A stretch of DNA of 64,000 bases from positions 49,224-113,223 of the forward strand of contig DASVBU010000040.1 in the NCBI GenBank assembly GCA_036375695.1. The letters run 5' to 3'. Position numbers and translations under genes: made by a program. Of the stretch, positions 60,244-64,000 are shown in pieces. The notes beneath the pieces were generated by a model. That model did no database searches, was not told where the DNA came from, and saw only the letters and a program-made list of their open reading frames with translations. Numbering within the stretch: position 1 is the stretch's first letter; the number at the start of each line of letters is the position of its first letter. The DNA comes from ZC4RG35 sp036375695. GTDB lineage: Bacteria; Actinomycetota; Acidimicrobiia; Spongiisociales; ZC4RG35.

Positions 60244-61415
60244 GGCGCGCCCGACGGTACCGCCTCTCTGGCCCGCGCCCGAAGAAACGAGATGATGCCG
60301 TGCAGCAGACCCAGGCCGAGGATCGGAGTGAAGATCTGCTTCAAGGTCACGGACTGGGTGAGGAGACCGGCGACGAAGCCGACCGCCCCTACGACCATGA
60401 GACCGTAGGAGATGGTGATGAGACGCTCCCTGACGTCGGACTCGATGAGGAGGACGGCGAAGATCAGAGAGGTCATCACCAGGACGAAGTTGGTGTGGTC
60501 CATGGCCAGGAGCACGGGCTCCAACTCCTCGATGTCGGCACCACCGCTGAGCTGGACGACCAGGGCGGCGATCAGCACCACCACCGCGATCAGTCCGACG
60601 ATCGCGGTGCGGACGAGCTTTGGCCCCAGGCCCGGTCCCCAACTGGACGCCCCCAACCGTGAGCGATGCCGAACCAGCAGCATCACCGTGGCGACCACCT
60701 GGAGCGGAACGGCGGCCTGGATCAGGGCCTCGACATCGGCGAGGAAGCCGATCACGGAGATCAGCCCGGCCAGGAACAGCAGCAGCATCTGGATCATCCC
60801 GGAACGGGATTCAGAGATTCGCGGCGGACGTCCTTGGATCAGCCACTCGATCAGCGACGCACCGGCCAGGATGACGTAGCCGATGACCATCGCCCCCGGG
60901 TGCGAGCTGTAGAGGGCGTCGGTCCTCTCCTGCGGCACGATCTCGACGCCGCCCAGTTGCAGACCGAGGAGGACGCCCAGCACTGCACCGAAGAGGAGGA
61001 ACCCGAGCGCCAGGACGATCCCGAAATCGGCGACCGTGTACGGCACCCCCTTCTTCGACCGGATCGCCCAGACGAAGAACCAGACGATCGAGATCAGCGC
61101 CAGGGTCCCACCGATGGGCCGCTGCATCGACGTCCCCGTCCAGTGCACCGAGCCGAAGGCGACGATGTAGGCCGTCATCGCCACCACGCCGAACACGGCC
61201 ATCGACCGGACGCTCTCCCCGGGCTTGGCCAGCATGGCTCCGGCGGCGCCGAAGACGCCGAGGGTGATCCAGCCCAAAGTGCCCGAGTGCACGTGGGTGA
61301 GGAGGATGTCACGGGGGACCTCCCAGACATCCAGACCGTTGAGGATCCCGATCACGACGGTCAGGATGAATATGACCAGGGCACCCCGAAACAGGAGCCG
61401 CACACCGTCCGCCAT
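60240..61415 (-). CDS. Twelve-helix membrane protein resembling heme-copper oxidase subunit I
   Basis: A 391-residue protein with 12 predicted helices. Histidines sit in or beside helices: LLTHVHSGTLGW (41, 43), YSSHPGAMVIGY (172) and MDHTNFVLVMT (307), reminiscent of heme ligands in NorB/cbb3-type subunit I. A full copper/iron centre (HxxxY or HH pair) is not seen, so catalysis of O2 or NO reduction is not supported. It could be a heme-binding membrane protein. An AAAGG lies about 10 nt before the ATG. Confidence 0.75.
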   Translation of the reverse strand: MADGVRLLFRGALVIFILTVVIGILNGLDVWEVPRDILLTHVHSGTLGWITLGVFGAAGAMLAKPGESVRSMAVFGVVAMTAYIVAFGSVHWTGTSMQRPIGGTLALISIVWFFVWAIRSKKGVPYTVADFGIVLALGFLLFGAVLGVLLGLQLGGVEIVPQERTDALYSSHPGAMVIGYVILAGASLIEWLIQGRPPRISESRSGMIQMLLLFLAGLISVIGFLADVEALIQAAVPLQVVATVMLLVRHRSRLGASSWGPGLGPKLVRTAIVGLIAVVVLIAALVVQLSGGADIEELEPVLLAMDHTNFVLVMTSLIFAVLLIESDVRERLITISYGLMVVGAVGFVAGLLTQSVTLKQIFTPILGLGLLHGIISFLRARAREAVPSGAP

Positions 61416-61545
61416 TGGCCCAGCCTTTCTCGATACAGGGGTCTCTCGACCGATGCTGCAGACCCGGCGATCGACAGTCCGATCCTGCATGACCCGCGTT
61501 CCGCGAACGTTACGACCGACACCGGGCGCGTGCCGGCCGGACGGT

Positions 61546-61551
61546 TATGTT
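61546..61551 (+). promoter_or_regulatory. -10 hexamer of the acyl-CoA dehydrogenase gene
   Basis: TATGTT, 9 nt before ATG 61561. Confidence 0.4.
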
Positions 61552-61560
61552 TGGCGCCGC

Positions 61561-62652
61561 ATGTCCACGACAGTCGAGAGGGCGGAGAGACTCGGTGAGG
61601 AGCTGACCGAAGTCGCCGAGCGAGGTGAGGCCGGCCGCGTGAACCGGGCGCTGGTCGGAGCCCTCGCCGAGCGCGGGCTCTTCGACCGGGTCTTCTCCGA
61701 TGACGGGGTCACCGCCGCAGAGCTGTGCGTGATCCGCCGGGGCCTGGCGCGCTCCTGTCCCGCCGCCGAGACAGCCTTCGCGGTGCAGGGACTGGGCGCC
61801 GTGCCCATACAGCTGTTTGGATCCGACGAGATCCGCGCACGCTGGATGCCCGAGATCCGCTCCGGCCGGGCGGTGGCCGCGTTCGCCCTCACCGAACCGG
61901 GAGCAGGTTCCGACGCCGCCGCCATCACCACGCGGGCCGAGCGGGACGGGGAAGGCTGGCGCATCACCGGCGAGAAGATGTTCGTCTCCCACGCCCCCGA
62001 GGCCGACGTGGCAACGGTTTTCGCCCGCACCTCCGATCAGGGATCCAAAGGCGTCTCGGCGTTCGTGGTGCCCATGGAGGGGATCCCCGGCGAGCACATC
62101 CCTCTTCTGTCACAGCACCCGATCGGGAGCTGGACCTTCGACGGGGTCTTTGTCGGCCCATATCAGCTGTTGGGTGAGCTCGACGGCGGGTTCCGCGTGG
62201 CCATGGCGACCCTCGACCTGTTCCGCCCCAGCGTGGGTGCGGCGGCGCTGGGTATGGCCGAGGCGGCCCTGCGAGTCGCGGTCGAGCACGCTCGGCAACG
62301 GGAGGCATTCGGATCGCCCATCGGTCATTTCCAGGGCGTGTCCCATCAGTTGGCCGACGTTCGGACCGGAATCGAGGCCGCGGCGCTGCTGGTCGAGTCG
62401 GCGGCGCAGACCTACGACTCCGGGGAGAGAGACGCCCTCACCGGTCGGTCGGCGATGGCCAAGCTCTTCGCCACGGAGATGGCCCAGCGGGCGGTCGATA
62501 CGGCTATCCAGGTGCTGGGTGCCCGTGGTCTGAAGGCAGAATCCAGCCTGGCCCACCTCTACAACGAGGTCCGGGCCCTCCGGATCTACGAGGGCACCTC
62601 GGAGATCCAGCGCAACATCATCGCCCGCGAGCTGTTCCGGGGCAGGATCTAG
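61561..62652 (+). CDS. Acyl-CoA dehydrogenase
   Basis: A 363-residue flavoenzyme that introduces the alpha-beta double bond in an acyl-CoA. FAD/substrate motifs: AAFALTEPGAGSDAAAITTR, WRITGEKMFVSHA, REAFGSPIGHFQGVSHQLAD, and the C-terminal QVLGARGLKAESSLAHLYNE with the catalytic Glu in LRIYEGTSEIQRN. The N-terminal helical domain is shortened. The chain length of the substrate is unknown. Two small hairpins follow the stop. Confidence 0.93.
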   Translation: MSTTVERAERLGEELTEVAERGEAGRVNRALVGALAERGLFDRVFSDDGVTAAELCVIRRGLARSCPAAETAFAVQGLGAVPIQLFGSDEIRARWMPEIRSGRAVAAFALTEPGAGSDAAAITTRAERDGEGWRITGEKMFVSHAPEADVATVFARTSDQGSKGVSAFVVPMEGIPGEHIPLLSQHPIGSWTFDGVFVGPYQLLGELDGGFRVAMATLDLFRPSVGAAALGMAEAALRVAVEHARQREAFGSPIGHFQGVSHQLADVRTGIEAAALLVESAAQTYDSGERDALTGRSAMAKLFATEMAQRAVDTAIQVLGARGLKAESSLAHLYNEVRALRIYEGTSEIQRNIIARELFRGRI

Positions 62653-62686
62653 CGCCTGCGGCGCGCCCCCTCCCCGGCTTCGCCGG
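62652..62686. other. Two small GC hairpins between convergent genes
   Basis: GCGCC-TGC-GGCGC (62652-62664) and CCGGC-TTC-GCCGG (62674-62686), each a 5-bp stem with a 3-nt loop, lie between the acyl-CoA dehydrogenase and CoA-binding genes. Neither has a T tract, so termination is only possible. Confidence 0.35.
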
Positions 62687-62736
62687 TACTCCCCCGTTTC
62701 GCCGCCGCTCCACGGAGGAGAAGTCCATGCGTCTCG

Positions 62737-63150
62737 CTACGCGATCCGCCGGGTTTCCACCATGACGCAGGGCCCGTTGCCGATCCAGGAGATGCCCTTC
62801 TCGTCGAGCTTGGCCATCAGCTCTTCCGACTCGGCACCCGGCTGCACCCAGATGTTCTCCAGACCGATCTCGGTGGCATCGTCGACGACACGCATCCCCA
62901 CCGGTGCCGGTACCACCAGCACAGCCATGGTCGGCTTCTCGGGGAGGTCCTTCAGCGTCGGGTAGGCGGGGTCGCCGTCGACCGTCTCGGCCCGGGGGTT
63001 GACGGCGAAGACCTTGTAGCCCTTGCCCTTGAGGTCCCGGTAGATCCTCCCGCCGTACTTGCCGGGGGTGTCGGTGGCCCCCACGATGGCGAAGGAGACC
63101 TCGGGATCTTCGAGCAACTGGCGCAGATCGTTCATATCGGTCACAACCAT
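62737..63150 (-). CDS. CoA-binding domain protein (YccU/DUF-type)
   Basis: A 137-residue Rossmann-like CoA_binding_2 protein. SFAIVGATDTPGKYGGRIYR, KVFAVNPRAETVDGDPAYPT and NIWVQPGAESEELM fit the family, which resembles the CoA-binding part of succinyl-CoA ligase. Its role is unknown. A downstream ATG (MNDLRQLL) five codons in is an alternative start. Confidence 0.88.
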   Translation of the reverse strand: MVVTDMNDLRQLLEDPEVSFAIVGATDTPGKYGGRIYRDLKGKGYKVFAVNPRAETVDGDPAYPTLKDLPEKPTMAVLVVPAPVGMRVVDDATEIGLENIWVQPGAESEELMAKLDEKGISWIGNGPCVMVETRRIA

Positions 63151-63171
63151 CTCATCGGCATCGAGATTCCA

Positions 63172-63558
63172 TCAGGCCAGCCTGGCCCTCACCTCGTCGG
63201 GCACGGAGACCGGCCGAAACGTCTCGGGATCGACGAAAACGATCACCTCCCGGCCCTCACATACGACATCGTCGTCGCTCTGGCGACGGGTGGTCACACC
63301 CACGGTCATGGACGTGTTCCCCACCCGCTCCACCGACGGGGTCGTCACCAGCACATCACCGAGCCGCGCCGACGACTTGAAATCGATCTCGATGCGGGCG
63401 GTGACCATCTCCGCCCCTACCCCGAGACCGGGCCCGGAGAAGCCGGCCTCCTCGAGCCAGTCGGTGATGGCGTCGTCCCAATACCGCGTGTAGTTGCCGT
63501 TGAAGGCAATCCCCTGAGGGTCGCAATCGCTGTATCTGATCTTTTGGACGGTCGGCAT
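63172..63558 (-). CDS. Hotdog-fold acyl-CoA thioesterase (4HBT/YbgC type)
   Basis: A 128-residue thioesterase. The active-site segment is RYSDCDPQGIAFNGNYTRYW with the catalytic Asp; MVTARIEIDFKSSARLGDVL and REVIVFVDPETFRPVSVP complete the fold. It hydrolyses an acyl-CoA or aromatic-CoA. ATG 63558 is chosen over an upstream ATG (63600) because a TACCTT hexamer lies 7 nt before it and the upstream codon would read through the hutH promoter and start. Confidence 0.88.
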   Translation of the reverse strand: MPTVQKIRYSDCDPQGIAFNGNYTRYWDDAITDWLEEAGFSGPGLGVGAEMVTARIEIDFKSSARLGDVLVTTPSVERVGNTSMTVGVTTRRQSDDDVVCEGREVIVFVDPETFRPVSVPDEVRARLA

Positions 63559-63565
63559 GGCTGGC

Positions 63566-63575
63566 AAGGTACCGT
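63566..63575. promoter_or_regulatory. Overlapping divergent -10 elements, thioesterase and hutH
   Basis: AAGGTACCGT contains TACCTT on the minus strand (63566-63571, 7 nt before ATG 63558) and TACCGT on the plus strand (63570-63575, 8 nt before GTG 63584). They share two base pairs. Only 25 bp separate the two start codons. Confidence 0.5.
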
Positions 63576-63583
63576 CCTGGCCC

Positions 63584-64000
63584 GTGGACACGCTCATCAT
63601 CGACGGCGGGCCCCTGACCCCCGATCAGGTCGTAGCCGTCGCCCACCGCCGTCTCCGCGCCGTCCCCGCCCCGGATCTCGATCGACGCATGACCCCGGCG
63701 CGGGAGGTGGTCGACCGGGCCGTCGACTCGGGTCAGGTCGTCTACGGGATCACCACCGGTTTCGGCGCCCTCGCCGGGACCAACATCGGGCGGAGCGAGA
63801 CGGAGACCCTCCAGGTCAACCTGGTCAGGTCGCACGCCAGCGGCGTCGGCACCCCGCTACCCGACGAGATGGTGCGGGCGATGCTCCTCCTCCGGGCGCG
63901 CACCCTCGCCCAAGGCCACTCGGGCGTCCGCCCGGAGGTGGTCGCCAAACTCCTGGAGATGCTGGATCGGGACATCCTCCCGGTGGTGCCCTCGCAGGGC
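63584..64000 (+). CDS. hutH: Histidine ammonia-lyase family, N-terminal part (cut by window edge)
   Basis: 139 codons are open from GTG 63584 to the window end. The start VDTLIIDGGPLTPDQVVAVA, then VYGITTGFGALAGTNIGRSE, LQVNLVRSHASGVGTPLPDE and MLLLRARTLAQGHSGVRP, are characteristic of histidine ammonia-lyase. The window ends at VVPSQG, just before the expected Ala-Ser-Gly that forms the MIO cofactor. A related aromatic amino acid lyase or aminomutase cannot be excluded without the rest. It would release ammonia from histidine to urocanate. Confidence 0.88.
   Translation, partial: MDTLIIDGGPLTPDQVVAVAHRRLRAVPAPDLDRRMTPAREVVDRAVDSGQVVYGITTGFGALAGTNIGRSETETLQVNLVRSHASGVGTPLPDEMVRAMLLLRARTLAQGHSGVRPEVVAKLLEMLDRDILPVVPSQG

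Noticed and set aside
62652..62736. Strong intrinsic terminator or mobile repeat after the acyl-CoA dehydrogenase.
   Set aside because: The two hairpins have only 5-bp stems and no T tract; no second copy was seen in the window.

Overview
The window is about two-thirds G+C, densely coded on both strands, and reads as chromosomal DNA of an actinobacterium (Actinomycetota). The lineage markers are a WhiB regulator, a BldC-like small DNA-binding protein, a bacterial proteasome activator (Bpa/PafE), a coenzyme F420 biosynthesis gene (cofC), an Asp-type MurA as in mycobacteria, and a minimal Tad pilus operon without a secretin. A deep-branching class such as Acidimicrobiia is my guess, not something the sequence proves. 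No phage, IS element, CRISPR array or replication origin was seen. The only mobile-DNA trace is a duplicated tRNA-Glu 3' half.

Layout. 1-20.9 kb is core metabolism: the 5' end of an exported-protein gene, pyruvate phosphate dikinase, a short MeaB GTPase, a NifU-domain protein, MurA, RpiB, a DsbB plus thioredoxin-like pair, the ilvE-hyp-FAH-gltX operon followed by tRNA-Glu(UUC), then pgpA, usp, cofC, a glycerate kinase, an SDR, an RNase H operon, a K+-type membrane pyrophosphatase, tRNA-Gln and tRNA-Glu(CUC), a cupin and pdxH. 20.9-27.1 kb is a nine-gene Tad/Flp pilus operon on the minus strand (cpaB, tadZ, tadA, tadB, tadC, pilin, two TadE-like, one TadG-like), nearly all joined by 4-bp stop/start overlaps. 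27.1-32.3 kb carries a BldC-like protein, an ECF sigma factor with a membrane partner, a TrkA-domain channel, Bpa and WhiB. 32.3-35.9 kb is sdhCAB. 35.9-41.7 kb holds two side-by-side clusters of TadE-like and large Tad-domain proteins with no assembly genes of their own; both begin with a similar 134-nt leader. 41.7-49.1 kb is central metabolism: a DapA-like aldolase, an SCP2 protein, a LiaF-like protein, mdh, icd and the purN-purH-folD operon. 49.2-64 kb has membrane proteins, an acyltransferase, DNA polymerase IV, a CoA ligase, tryptophan dioxygenase with a kynureninase-like enzyme, pyrophosphatase, a RidA/enoyl-CoA hydratase/12-TM heme-oxidase-like operon, an acyl-CoA dehydrogenase, a thioesterase and the start of a histidine ammonia-lyase.

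How it works together. The tad operon supplies a motor ATPase, platform proteins and a pilin; the 36-41.7 kb clusters would supply further pseudopilins and large surface proteins that may ride on the same machine. PPDK, a membrane pyrophosphatase and a soluble pyrophosphatase give several routes for using PPi. SdhCAB, Mdh and Icd cover three TCA steps. TDO, KynU-like, HutH, acyl-CoA dehydrogenase, enoyl-CoA hydratase, FAH and CoA ligase point to amino acid and organic acid breakdown.

Two sequence habits stand out. About two dozen first genes of transcription units have a TANNNT hexamer 6-9 nt before the start codon and no Shine-Dalgarno, which suggests widespread leaderless mRNAs. Heptamer arrays of the GGTACTT/AAGTACC type interrupt sdhA-sdhB and flank a terminator near 43.1 kb.
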